A program made the translations under genes and the position numbers. From contig VNWV01000004.1 of NCBI GenBank assembly GCA_009801085.1, positions 992,001 through 1,056,000 on the forward strand: a DNA stretch of 64,000 nt, read 5' to 3'. Below are positions 22,546-33,391 of this stretch, in pieces. Origin of the DNA: Lasiodiplodia sp. COLG20. Taxonomy: Eukaryota; Ascomycota; Dothideomycetes; Botryosphaeriales; Botryosphaeriaceae. The stretch's first letter is position 1, and the number at the start of each line of letters is the position of its first letter. Under the pieces are notes generated by a model. It was not told where the DNA came from and did not search any database. It saw nothing but the letters and a program-made list of their open reading frames with translations.

Positions 22546-24035
22546 CGGAGCAGCGGAAACTTCTGAGTTAGTGAGGTCCACGTGGAATGATGGCGCCGTA
22601 TGCAATCATGGCACACACTCTCTCTGGAGATATGTAGGTGTATTTGTATCGTGTGGTGAAGCTGGCTGGATGGTGAGTGACGGGAGTCCTCGGACGAAGT
22701 GTTTGTCTAAAATGGCGATTAGACTGCAGGCGTAGACCCTCTTAGAAGGCGCACATGTCAAAGCAAGAGGATTCTACCTTTTAAGAAAGCGCGTCAAATC
22801 AATATTGCCCGAAAACATGCCAAGAAGTGAAACTTGTGGTAAAGAATCACTGAAATTGTGTCAGCTCAAGGCTTCTGTCATCATATAAGCTCACATTCCT
22901 GCGGCTTCCTTAAAAAAAAAAAAGCCTAAATGCCAGGTATGAGGCTACGAGTTCGAAGAATGCTGATAATCTCTCCACGCATGCCTTGTGACTGACGTTT
23001 CATCGAAACATGGGTCTATGAAGCAACGACATAAACCGTCGTTTATCAACCAACGAAAGAAAGGGGTTTTGAATAAAGTTTCCATCAGATAGCCTTAACA
23101 CACTATGTTATATGTGAGGGTTTGCGGAATGATAAATCACGAGAAGAGCTTAAAATGGCCCCAAACAGATTCCCAGCTCCATTGCAGGGATTGTCATTGG
23201 GCCAATGCCGGCTACGAGATGACGATTGAAAGGCGGCTAACTGGACCGGCCATGGGAGTTTGGCCGCCTACCATTCTTTGCGGACAAACCAGCGAAGAAA
23301 CCCTTTTGTTTATTTTTTTCCCTTCTAAGAAGCCACTGGCCAAATTATTTGCCCGTGTCATGAGAAACTGAATTTGTAATGTCGCAGAGCTCAATTGGAG
23401 AAATTTGTGAAATGGGAGTAGCGCAGTCATTGGAGCACCACTGATGATTTTCAAAGGTACAGAGTTCCTCAGTTGCGGCGAAGGCTGTTTAGAACTGAAG
23501 CGGCACATCCGCAAGACTGGCAATGGCATCTAGAAAGCTCCTGTTTCTTCGCAAGCCAGCTGCTTAGCATAGCAGAATATACGTTGTCAGAACCTTAGGC
23601 AGAACATTAATCGCTACAGCGATGCGGAGCTGTGGGGACGTTGATCTGGACATTGACCATCATCTGGTTGCCGTAAGGCGGAATCTTTTAGTCCCTGGTA
23701 AGCAGTGGAGAGTATTGGGAAAAGGGCGGGCCAACGACGTGGAAATCCTCGAGAGATGGTGGCAAGCTGAGCTTAAGCAGACATATCAAGGGGGAAATGG
23801 CCTGTACGTGGAGTTCTTATTGCTACTGTATACATGCAGCTAATGAGCAGAGAGCATCTGCCGGGAAATATCTCCAGAAGAGATGTGAAACCGTTACCAA
23901 GAGAAAAAACGCCCTCGCGCCTACCACTAGATGCAACCTCATACACTGTGACATGCCGTAGTTCTTGCCATGCCGTGTCCATCATCATTGATCCCATTAT
24001 TCAAGTTCCATTCCGAATTGCCTGGTCGCCACCAT
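22546..24035. other. Intergenic region
   Basis: About 1.5 kb, AT-rich. The short open frames have no recognisable content. No repeat, tRNA or element seen. Confidence 0.55.
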
Positions 24036-24622
24036 TCAAGCACCATCGCCCCAGATGCCGATGACGCCCAAGGTGAAGGCAAGACCGTTGATGGCAGCTC
24101 GGGCACCCTCAGCAATGCGGAACCTCTCGACGCCATTCCGCACCATCTCTCCATTGACGTCCTCGCCCTTCTCCAGGTCGACCCAGCTGCGCTCCGCATT
24201 GCCACTGCCATTGTCGTCGGGCGCACCGGTGTCGCTGTCGCCGTTCTGCTGACGCATGGCGTAGTCGACGCCAGCGCCGCCGGCAGCCGCGACGAGCGAG
24301 GTCCAGAGCAGATAGGGGTGGCGGGCGCGCGGGGGTGACAGGATGAAGGCGAGCGAGAGGGTCGAGACGGCGGTGGCGGTGAGCAGGCGGACGTGGCGCT
24401 TCGCAGCGTACTGCATGGACAGGAAGGTGGTGTAGCCGTGGACGGCGGTGGGAAGCTCGAGCAGAGCGGGCAAGGCGGAGGTGCTGAGCGTGTACGAGAC
24501 GCCCTGGATTCTTCTATCAGCATTGACGACGGACGAGCGGCGGGCGTCGAAAGATTACTCACGGTCAACAGGCCGAGGCTGACGGTGCCGACGAACTTGC
24601 AGAGTGCAATGGTACGCGCCAT
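24036..24622 (-). CDS. ATG33: Atg33-like mitochondrial membrane protein
   Basis: Two exons on the minus strand: 24622-24563 (60 nt) and 24503-24036, 59-bp intron (GTGAGT/CCAG), 175 aa. N-terminal segment CKFVGTVSLGLLT-GVSYTLST, then ALPALLELPTAVHGYTTF, a second membrane segment (LTATAVSTLSLAFILSPPRA, then YLLWTSLVAAAGGAG), an acidic/Asn-rich loop and a last hydrophobic C-terminal stretch ending GLAFTLGVIGIWGDGA. The KFVGTVSLGLLTG start and GIWGDG end are what I recall for filamentous-fungal proteins annotated as autophagy-related protein 33, an outer-mitochondrial-membrane factor for mitophagy. Orthology to yeast Atg33 is weak at sequence level, so the functional name is provisional. Divergent from the dienoyl-CoA reductase gene, 421 bp apart. 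Confidence 0.68.
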
Positions 24623-25043
24623 GATGGCTGGGAGGAGCAGGTCCTCTACAGTTGGGAGACAGACAGCTAGAGTGTGGGGATGGGGTGAGGTTGCTGTTGT
24701 TGGCGGCGGCTTGTTCGACGACTTTACCGCTAGCCCCGCCAAGAAACAGCTTGCCTTCAGTAACGCGGGGTGCTCCGCAGCACAGCAGCAGAAACGAATT
24801 GCTTCAGAACATAAACATCCTCTGGTCAGAATGCAAAGAGCTAGCTTTCGTACTGCTCATCGGAAGAGTCTCACTGGGCTGCAGGCCAGCCAATACGCCA
24901 AACTGTATAGTAATGGGCGCCGCGGCAGCTACGTGCCTCGGCCGTCGGTTCATGCGCCGCGCTGCAGCACGACACCTCTAGCTTCAAGCTTCCGCTCTTC
25001 TTTCCCACCCAGGCTCTCGTTCTCCACGCAGCAACCTACCAAA
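24623..25043. promoter_or_regulatory. Divergent promoter, Atg33-like gene / dienoyl-CoA reductase
   Basis: 421 bp between two outward-facing start codons with no other gene. The last 60 bases before 25044 are pyrimidine-rich (CTCGTTCTCCACGCAG), a common fungal leader feature. No specific binding site identified with confidence. Confidence 0.5.
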
Positions 25044-26319
25044 ATGCCTATCCCCAAACACGAGTACGTGAGCGACGTCTGGAGGGACGGCATCTTCGGT
25101 AGCACCTCCCCGCATTCCTCCGCACGCCGCAGTGGAACTTATTCGGTGTAGCAAACAAGGTCGTCTTCTGTACCGGAGGTGCCGGCACCATTTGCAGCGC
25201 TCAAGTCCGCGCTCTGGTGCATCTCGGGGCCAACGCCGCCATCGTCGGCCGCAACGTCGAGAAGACGCAGAATGCCGCTACCGATATCGCTACCTGCCGC
25301 CCCGGCGCGAAGGTGCTCGCCTTGGGAGGCGTTGACGTGAGGAAGCCTGAGGATCTGCAGGCCGCCGCCGACAAGACCGCGGAGCAGCTCGGCAGCATCG
25401 ACTTCGTCATGTAGGTTACTGTTTCAGGGGCACGGCAGCTCCAGACTGTTCTCCAGATTTGCACGAGTCGCCGCTAATGCACCACCTGCAGTGCCGGAGC
25501 CGCAGGAAACTTTCTGGCACCCGTGAGATCTTCCCCATCACCTGTGGTCGAAGTGGACCCCCCTAACAGCCACCGTTCTAGATCTCGCAGCTGAGTCCGA
25601 ACGCCATGAAGTCGGTCATCGACATTGACGTTCTGGGCTCCTACAACACCGTCAAAGCCACGCTTCCCTATCTACTTGAGTCAGCGGCGAAACATAGGAC
25701 AGACGGCAAGACTCGTAAGTACCGCCGCGTGCGAAATTGGCCCAGGACGACGCTGGCCTGTTGCAAGGCATGCATCTTTCGGCCCGTCCAACGCCCGCGG
25801 CCCATTGTGAAAACCCGAGACTAACTCGCATCCTTTTTCTCAACTTGCACAGCTCCGGCAAACGGCACTGGCGGTCGCATCATTTTTGTCTCGGCCACCC
25901 TTCATTACTCCGGCACGCCGCTGCAGGCCCACGCCTCAGTCGCAAAGGCCGGCGTCGACGCCCTCTCGGCCGCCATGTGCATCGAACAGGGCCCGCTCGG
26001 CGTGACTTCGAATGTCATCGCCCCGGGCCCCATCGCTGGTACTGAGGGCATGCAGCGCCTGTCGAAGCTCGATTCGGCCACAACTCCAGGAAAGGGCATT
26101 CCCAGCGGCCGGTGGGGCACCGTCAAGGAGATCGCGGATGCTACCGTCTTCTTATTCAGTGACGCAGCCAACTATGTCAACGGCGACGTGATCGTGGTCG
26201 ATGGCGGTGCGTGGCGCATGCCCAGCACTAATCCCGGCCAGGAGTTTCAGTACCCCGACTTCCTCATTAACGGAGAGGAAGTAACCGGAGTCAAAGGTAT
26301 GAAGAAATCGAAGTTGTAA
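25044..26319 (+). CDS. SPS19: Peroxisomal 2,4-dienoyl-CoA reductase
   Basis: Five exons: 25044-25098, 25152-25410, 25492-25522, 25582-25714, 25853-26319; in-frame 314 aa. SDR fold with cofactor motif FCTGGAGTICSAQVRALVHL (residues 24 onward), AGAAGN at 106-111, and VIDIDVLGSYNTVKATLPYL. The active-site segment ASVAKAGVDALSAAMCIEQG keeps the catalytic Lys but lacks the usual SDR Tyr, as expected for dienoyl-CoA reductases. The C-terminus is KKSKL, a classical PTS1, so the protein should be imported into peroxisomes. It reduces 2,4-dienoyl-CoA with NADPH so that unsaturated fatty acids with even-positioned double bonds can be beta-oxidised. Exon 3 is only 31 nt. Confidence 0.96.
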
Positions 26320-29300
26320 AGCAGCCCGCGGAATCTTCCATAACCACGAGATGGAAGCGATGTGATTGCGCAAGATGTGTCATGTTCCTTGGCCCTTCAC
26401 CAAATATAGTCGAAGTGTTAGACAATTTCATTGGTCGATTCGTCTTGCCATTGCAGGCCTCGCCGAGGTTTATGCTGATCAATCCCCGAAATTGCGCTTC
26501 GAAAAATAGAAACGACAGCACAACCTGGAATCTCGATGCTATAGCTGCGCATATAAGTTGATTGTTTTCCAAAAGGAAAGCGCAGATAAGGCCCTCGACA
26601 ACGTCAACGGAAGATGCCTTCGGCCGAAGTAATATGTAAAGATGGGTACACAGAGGGCTGTACCTGCCCCCCTGCATTTCGGTTGTTGATGCAGCGCGTC
26701 ACCAGACAGCGGCCGCGTGGCCACACCGACTGGCGAGTGCATTGCTCTGCTGCGAGGGGAATGCGTCGAACCGTGGGAAGACACCTGCCTACTTATCTTC
26801 GAGCTGCAGTGGCCAGCGTTGAGAAGATCCTGCCGGCGTCCCACGATGCTGGATGGGACAGCTTGGTTGCCGCCGGGGTGGGACAGAAAGCGGGGAACGT
26901 CGCATGGCCGCTTTGCAGCTCACCCGCGTGCAACCGTGATCAACACCGGACGATGCAAGGACCTGCGCATGCAGATCCCTCTCGTTGCCGTCACCAGAGC
27001 CAACCAGTGGTGTTGAGCCTGCGCGCAGCGACGCATTGGCAAGAACGGATCGTCGCCGGGCGGCGGACAGGGCGAGTGGATGAAACTCCTCGATAGCGCG
27101 CGCTGGCGAACAAGCAAAGGCGGAGGAACGGAGCACAAAGCAAGCAAGAATGAAGAAACAAACCAAGAAATCTGGAACACAGAACCAGCCACACTCTCCA
27201 CCTGCAACATCCCAGCGCAGCTGGCAGAAGGAAGGCGGATCTTAGATGACGACCCGACGGCGCGCGTGGCACGCACCGCTGGGCTACGAAATTTGGAAGG
27301 CTGATGAGAGCCAGCATCCTGCCTCCGCGGCGCACTGATCCCCAGAGGATCTCGAAGCACGAAAAACCACGTCGCTGGCGCTGCTAGCGGGCGCTACAGC
27401 TGGAGACAGCGCCCTCACTGGCTGCCAGGTCGCACGTTGTGGGTTTTGGTGTCTTTGGATGAGGCGCCGGCCCTGCAATCCCCTGAAAATCAGTCAATCG
27501 TCATTTCGCGGCCGTGCTGTGAGAGGCTGAGCCCTCGAGGGCCTGAGGTCATCGCGAGCCACGCATAAGCCACGGAGAGAACGCCATTGCAGGTATCCGT
27601 GCGCCTGGCCAGCAATAATTGCAGCGCGACCTCCGAGACATTGGCAGGAGATACACGTCGCCCGCAGCCTTTTCACGGCGGGGGCCAGTGCGCGCGTGCG
27701 CGGTCGGTCGTACGATACTGCCGAAGCGGAGGCGGGATGCGCAGCAACGGCAGCGGTCTGCTGGACCTCTTGCACGGTGTCGGTCGAGGGCTGTGATGTC
27801 GTAACGCAGCTGAGTCGGCTTGGCAAAGCGGACACCAGAGCCGCACCGAGCGCTCGCGGCGCCACCGCCGCCGTTTGGCTAGGGCAAGACAGGCCGTGGC
27901 TGCGGAAAGCAGAGCCCGACCGCCTTCGACGATAGGCTGGCCGTTGCGAGGGGTGTCCCGGGCGAGCTGGGAGCGGCTCGGTCGCTGCATATGCGTGGCT
28001 TGCTGGGAGCCCAATACGGGTGCATCAGGAGAAGTGACTGCTGCATCGGGGACAGCGGGTCGGTTTGCCACCGCGGGCGGTAGGGGAGGCCTGACCACGG
28101 CACCCATGCCGAGGGCCGTTGTCGAGCAGCTCGTGATGGGTTGCGGTGCGGCGGAGCTGCGAGCTGTTTGGGTGGGCGAGGGCCGGCACTGCTGCACGCC
28201 TTCCATATGAGTCGCAGGGCGATTGTGGTTAGAGCGCCTACGCGTGCGGTGGGCGGGCCATCCTTCGCGCAAGTGGCAGATCGCGCAGCATGATCGGCAG
28301 CCCGCTGCTGCCAGCATCTTGACGAGTGCTGCCCGGCGAGTCGATTATTGCTACGTGAGTGCTGACTACTCTCCCGCGGCCCCCTTCCTGCTGCGAGAAG
28401 TCCCAATCTTCACACAAACCACACCAGCTACCGCCGTTCTCGAAGCGCACTTGCGCCTTCTCCACCCTCGTTGATCGTTTTGTTTGTTTTTGACGCTCGT
28501 TTCAACCCAGTTCCACTCGGTGAGCGTATCGCCGCCGCTATCGCTGCAGCCGCCGCCCTCGCTCACGACCGCGCGCTGCCCTCGCCCCGCTGCAGAAGCC
28601 TCCCTTCCTCGTGTCATGATATCAGCATTGCGCCGCGGCACCCTCGATTCGCTTTGACACACGCCCCTCCTCAAGCCTCGCAGTCAGCACTGCGGCACGC
28701 CAGCGCCGCCCTCACCGCGCCCTCACAAACCTCGTCGGTGTGCACTGGGACCCTCTGCTGCGGAATCGTCGGATCCCAAGAGAGCAACTTAGCGTTTCGC
28801 CGGTGCGTAATTCGTATTTTTCTTCTTCCGCACGCCGCGGGCTGGTGCGCTTCCGTTACAGGCCTGGTGCATCTGTGCCTGCTAGCCTCGCTTCCGGCCA
28901 AGTACTGCATGCGGGTGGCCCGAGCTGCGGCCCATGGAAACGCCCTCCCGCCGGCCCTCGTCCCAAACACCACTCCTCCACTTCCACCTCAACGCCGGAT
29001 CCTCAAATTCGTGCCCTGCCCGCGCACCCTCCCCCGCGCCTCTCCATCACTCCCCCGCCCGCCGCGACGCGCCGGTCGACAATGCTAACGGCCCGAGCAG
29101 CTCTATCTCTTCATTGAGTCGGAGCTCCTTCGCGTACGTGTCGATCGCCTCGCCCACTTTACCCTCGCTTTCCGCGCGGCACCCCCGTTTGGCGACCGCA
29201 TCACCGGACAGGAGCACCCATCGCCAATCGCTTCTTTGAGCACCGTCGCAAGCAAGCGCCGGCCCAGCTGCCGATTCCCAGCCACCGCGCCGATCCGCCC

Positions 29301-29457
29301 GAAGTATCACCACCGCGGCACGGACGCACGAACGTTCTAGTCACCTGCCCTGATTATCTGTCAGTGGCAGCGCAAGCGGGTCCATCCGGGCATCTGGGGC
29401 TGTCGCTGTCAAAACACGCTCGCTTCCGCCTGTAGTCGCTGTCAGCCACCACTCAAA
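26320..29457. other. 3.1-kb gene-free, GC-rich region with the WSC gene leader
   Basis: No recognisable gene although overlapping open frames occur on both strands, as GC-rich DNA produces by chance. From about 28400 to 29457 the plus strand is strongly pyrimidine-rich (CCTCC, CTCGC and TCTCC runs), consistent with a long promoter and 5' leader for the WSC gene that follows. 26330-28400 holds nothing I can name. Confidence 0.5.
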
Positions 29458-31062
29458 ATGATTGCTCATCGACTCCTCAGCACACAGCAGCTGCTGTTGC
29501 TCCTCACCACTCTAACTCTTATCAATCGCGTGAACGCCCTCACGCAAACCTACTGCTCGAGCCAAAACACAGGCTCAGGCAATTTACAAGGTATGTCCTT
29601 GAGGTACCTGTTGCTGCTTGGAGACTTCTTTCTGACTTGATCCAAAGATACATACATCTACCAATCAAATGGTCATTGCCATGACGAATGCGTAGAAGAC
29701 TATGCATTTGCTATTGTCCAAGGGAAGCAGTGCTGGTGCTCCAACTATGCGCCCTCCGATCAGCAGGACGTCAGCAACTGTGACACTACTTGTCCTGGTT
29801 ATGGCTATGAAGACTGCGGTAACTCGGACGACGACCTGTATGGTTACATAAAACTGGACTTGGCCGCGTCCGGAACTCAAGGCGCGTCGTCTGCCGCGAG
29901 CACATCCACAAAGGCTTCGACTTCGACGGTAAGTCTTGCAGCGTGCGCGTTGATCGGCACTTCCACTGCTGTTATGGGCCACGATAAGACGTGGTCTACG
30001 CTTTTTTTTTCCTGCTTCCCTCTTCTGTACTCTTCGCAGAACTTGCACCTTATCTTTTACTTCTTCGCTTCTTTTGCAGTTTGACGCTTCCTTAAGAACG
30101 TCATTTTTAACTTTCTTTTGGTGCAGAGTTCCGCTCCTGCGCCGAGCTCTGTGGAAACGACCATTCGAGTGCCCGATACGGAAACTGTCGTTCAGACGGT
30201 AACCCAGTCGGCATCGGTGGTTGTTTCGACAGTTTTGCCCGTATGAGGAATCTTGTGCCCCCTTACCGTTGCACTCCTCTCCAGCTGCCGACATGAGCTA
30301 ACGATTCTTCGCCAGAAGACCTCATCCACATCGAAGTCCGAGTCGTCTACCAGCTCTTCCGCCGCTACTACGTCGTCAAGCTCGTCGAGCTCCTCCGAAG
30401 AGTCAAGCTCCTCGTCTACTCGAACTTCCAGCCAAGTCACTCAAGTCACTGTTGTCACCGTTGGTGGATCTGTTGTGACCCAGACTGTGACCTCCGCACC
30501 ATCTTCCGAGGATTCGTCCTTATCCGCATCCAGTGGTTCACGCGTATCTGGAGGCCAAATTGCTGGCGCAGTTATTGGAGGCCTCGCAGGACTTGCTCTA
30601 ATTGCGGGAGGCATTGTCTTCTTCCTCATGCGCATGAGACGCAAGCAAGACCAAGCATCTCAGGATGCCGAGAATGGATCCCCTAGTACTCCGCAAAGGA
30701 ATGTTAGCACGCTCAGCAGAACCGGGCTCCTCAGATCTGGAGAGAAGGATTACACTGCTACGCTGCCGCCAATCAATACCACCCGCCAGAGCTCTGACCC
30801 GTCGGACACGATTACGCCTAGCTCGGAACGGCGCAACAGTCGGCCTTTGTTCCACGATCAGCGGTTGAACCCTCAGCCGTTCATGAACTTGGACAATGGC
30901 AGCCACGCCAGTATCGTTTCAATCGAGGACAACCGTGACTACACAAGGACGTTGAAAGTGAGTTGCCCACCCAAACCGTACTTTGCGTCGGATACTAACA
31001 TAGATGTCATATAGGTCCGTAATCCCGATCCTCCAGAGCGCCGCTCGCGCGACTCGTGGTAG
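29458..31062 (+). CDS. WSC-domain cell-wall integrity sensor
   Basis: Five exons: 29458-29590, 29648-29928, 30127-30240, 30316-30957, 31015-31062; in-frame 405 aa. A signal peptide (about residues 1-27, rich in Leu) is followed by a WSC domain with eight cysteines, from QTYCSSQNTG through CHDECVEDYAFAIVQ and QCWCSNYAP to NCDTTCPGYGYEDC. Next comes a Ser/Thr mucin-like stretch with poly-Ser (about 125-250), one membrane helix (GQIAGAVIGGLAGLALIAGG, about 255-281) followed by RMRRK, and a cytosolic tail with SP/TP sites. This is the Slg1/Wsc architecture: a plasma-membrane mechanosensor that signals through Rom2-Rho1 to Pkc1 when the wall is stressed. Intron 2 (198 bp) is long for this window. 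Confidence 0.94.
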
Positions 31063-31764
31063 ACGAGGCCTACTCCCACGGCTCTTCCAGTTGGCGGCCC
31101 GTTTTCTCTTGCGCCTCGATACCCTCCCTCCAGTTGTTTTGACGACTCATTAGCATTGGCGTTTCGGTGTATTTTTTTTCCTTTTAGTCAGCAACGCAAC
31201 GACACGAATCCCGACTTCTCGGATGTCAAAAAACACCGACCAGGCCAAGTTCCCGGCTTCCTACACTGGGACGACTTGGTAAACTATCATTCTGTACCAT
31301 AGACTTCTCTTCTTCTTCTCTCTCTTGCTGAATCCAGCAACGTACATAATTTGGGGAGGGCACGGACAAATCGGGCAGGACCGGCAAGGACCTCGGCGGG
31401 AATAATAGTTTTTAAGGGTCGCTCAGATTGGCAACAAGGCCTGATGGTAGGCAAGTGCTTGCAGCGGCAACGGTTAGGATCGGTACAGAACGTAGGTTGG
31501 ATGGCGTAAGGCTTGTCCTTGCACGGCTCAGAGGCGGTTAAAGAAAAGTAATTGAATTGCGAAATGAATGGATCCAATTCAATTCACATGTCGACAAGCA
31601 CGTGTCAAAGTTCGTTGTGATTTACATGCGGCGATCTCGCGGAGATGGATCGTGCGGCGAGATGACGGCATTTTTTTGGTGCTCGGCACCACTACCGTCA
31701 ACACCCTCCCGTTCCCCGGATTTTTCTCCATTGTCCCCTCCGGCTCCCCCGCTGCGCGCGCAGG
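31063..31764. other. Intergenic region
   Basis: 3' flank of the WSC gene and promoter of the TCD gene. No gene or repeat supported. Confidence 0.6.
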
Positions 31765-33391
31765 ATGTCTTCCTGGATGTCGAGAAGCTCGTATTCGCAC
31801 AATTCGCAGCTCGCTGCCACCGCCGTCGCGTCGGGCGCACTCGCCGCAAGTCTTGTACTCGGATACCAGGCCGCGCGGAGGAAAAACAAGGTCGAGCGCG
31901 TGAAGGCACACATCCCAGAGCCGGGGCAGGACCACCCAACAACGAGGGTATGGACGCAGCCCGTGCCTTTCGCGGACAGGTTGACTGACCAAGCAAAGCT
32001 GACAGAGTACGGCGCCGCATCAGACCATGTCTTCGCTCCGAGCAAAGAGGACGAACGTAGCCTCGCCCTAGCCATTCGCGCACGATCCGGCGACTACGAC
32101 GACGGTACGCTCCTTTAGCTCTTGTGTGGGCCGTGGTCAGCCTTCAACTGACGCGCCCTCAGACCTCATACTCGAACAATTGGCGCGCAATCGCGTCTTC
32201 CTCACCGACGACGGGCTGGCGAAGCTGCGCAACGCCTTCGTAATCGTGGTCGGCTGCGGCGGCGTGGGCTCGCATGCCGTAGCAACGTTAACGCGCTCGG
32301 GTGTGTCGAAGTTGCGGCTGATCGACTTCGACCAGGTGACGCTGTCGTCGCTGAACCGGCACGCCGTGGCGACGCTGGCCGACGTAGGTACGCCCAAGGT
32401 GCACGCGATCCGCAAGCGCCTGGAGCAGGTGTGCCCGTGGACGCACTTCGACTGCCGCAACGAGCTATTCAACGAGGCCTCCGCCGACCGCCAGCTAGCG
32501 CCCGACGCGAACGGCCAGAAGCCCGACTTCGTCATCGACGCCATCGACAACATCGACAGCAAGGTCGCGCTGCTGGCGTACTGCCACCGCAACGGCATCC
32601 CCGTCGTGTCGTCGATGGGCGCCGGCTGCAAGAGCGACCCCACGCGCGTCTTCGTGGGCGACATCTCGGCCTCCGCCGAGGACCCGCTCTCGCGCTCGAC
32701 GCGCCGCCGGCTGCGCGCGCTAGGAATCAAGCAGGGCATTCCGGTCGTCTTCTCGTCGGAGAAGACGGCGCCCGGCAAGGCGCAGCTGCTGCCGCTGCCT
32801 GAGGAAGAGTACCAGAAGGGCAGCGTGGGCGAGCTGGGCGTGCTGCCCGACTTCCGCGTCAGGATCCTCCCCGTGCTGGGCACCATGCCGGCCATCTTCG
32901 GGCTGAGCGTCGCGAATCACGTCATCCTCGAAATCACGGGCTACCCGCACGAGTACCTGCCGAGCAAGAGCCGCGACAAGCTCTACGACGGCGTGCTGGG
33001 CGCGCTGCAGGGCGCCGAGGAGCGCCTGGCGCGCCATCGCGGCTTCGACGCCGTGGGCCTGCGCATCCCCGTCACTCAGGATGATGTCGGCTACTTGATC
33101 GAGGAGGTGTGGCGCGGAAAGAGCGCGGTGACGGGCTTGTCGACACGCCTGGCGCTGGTCAGGTGGAGGGCGCCTGCGGACGAGAGCTTCTTGGACAGGA
33201 GGTTCGAGGGCCAGAAGAGCTCGTTCCTGAAGCTGACGGACCTGGTCCTCATGACCAAGGAGGAGGCTCAGAGGCATGAGAAGGAGGTGCTGAAGGGTGA
33301 CAAGCGGCCTGAGGACCTGTACGATCCCGAGGTTCTGCGCTTGGTGGAGCAGAGGTTGAGTGAAGAAGAGGTGTTTCAGAAATACAGGTAA
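31765..33391 (+). CDS. TCD1/TCD2: tRNA threonylcarbamoyladenosine dehydratase (TCD1/TCD2, TcdA/CsdL family)
   Basis: Two exons: 31765-32104 and 32163-33391 (58-bp intron), 522 aa. An N-terminal hydrophobic segment (LAATAVASGALAASLVLGYQ) is the likely mitochondrial outer-membrane anchor known for the yeast proteins. The E1-like ThiF/MoeB Rossmann domain begins ARNRVFLTDDGLAKLRNAFV with VVGCGGVGSHA (from residue 142), RLIDFDQVTLSSLNRHAVAT and PDFVIDAIDNIDSKVALLAY, followed by SSMGAGCKSDPTRVFVGDIS. These are the TcdA hallmarks. The enzyme uses ATP to cyclise the t6A side chain to ct6A at position 37 of tRNAs reading ANN codons. Length agrees with fungal homologues. Confidence 0.94.

Noticed and set aside
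27673..28406. Overlapping 175- to 214-codon open frames on the minus strand.
   Set aside because: Ala/Arg/Pro-rich in several frames at once, no motif; a chance effect of GC-rich sequence.
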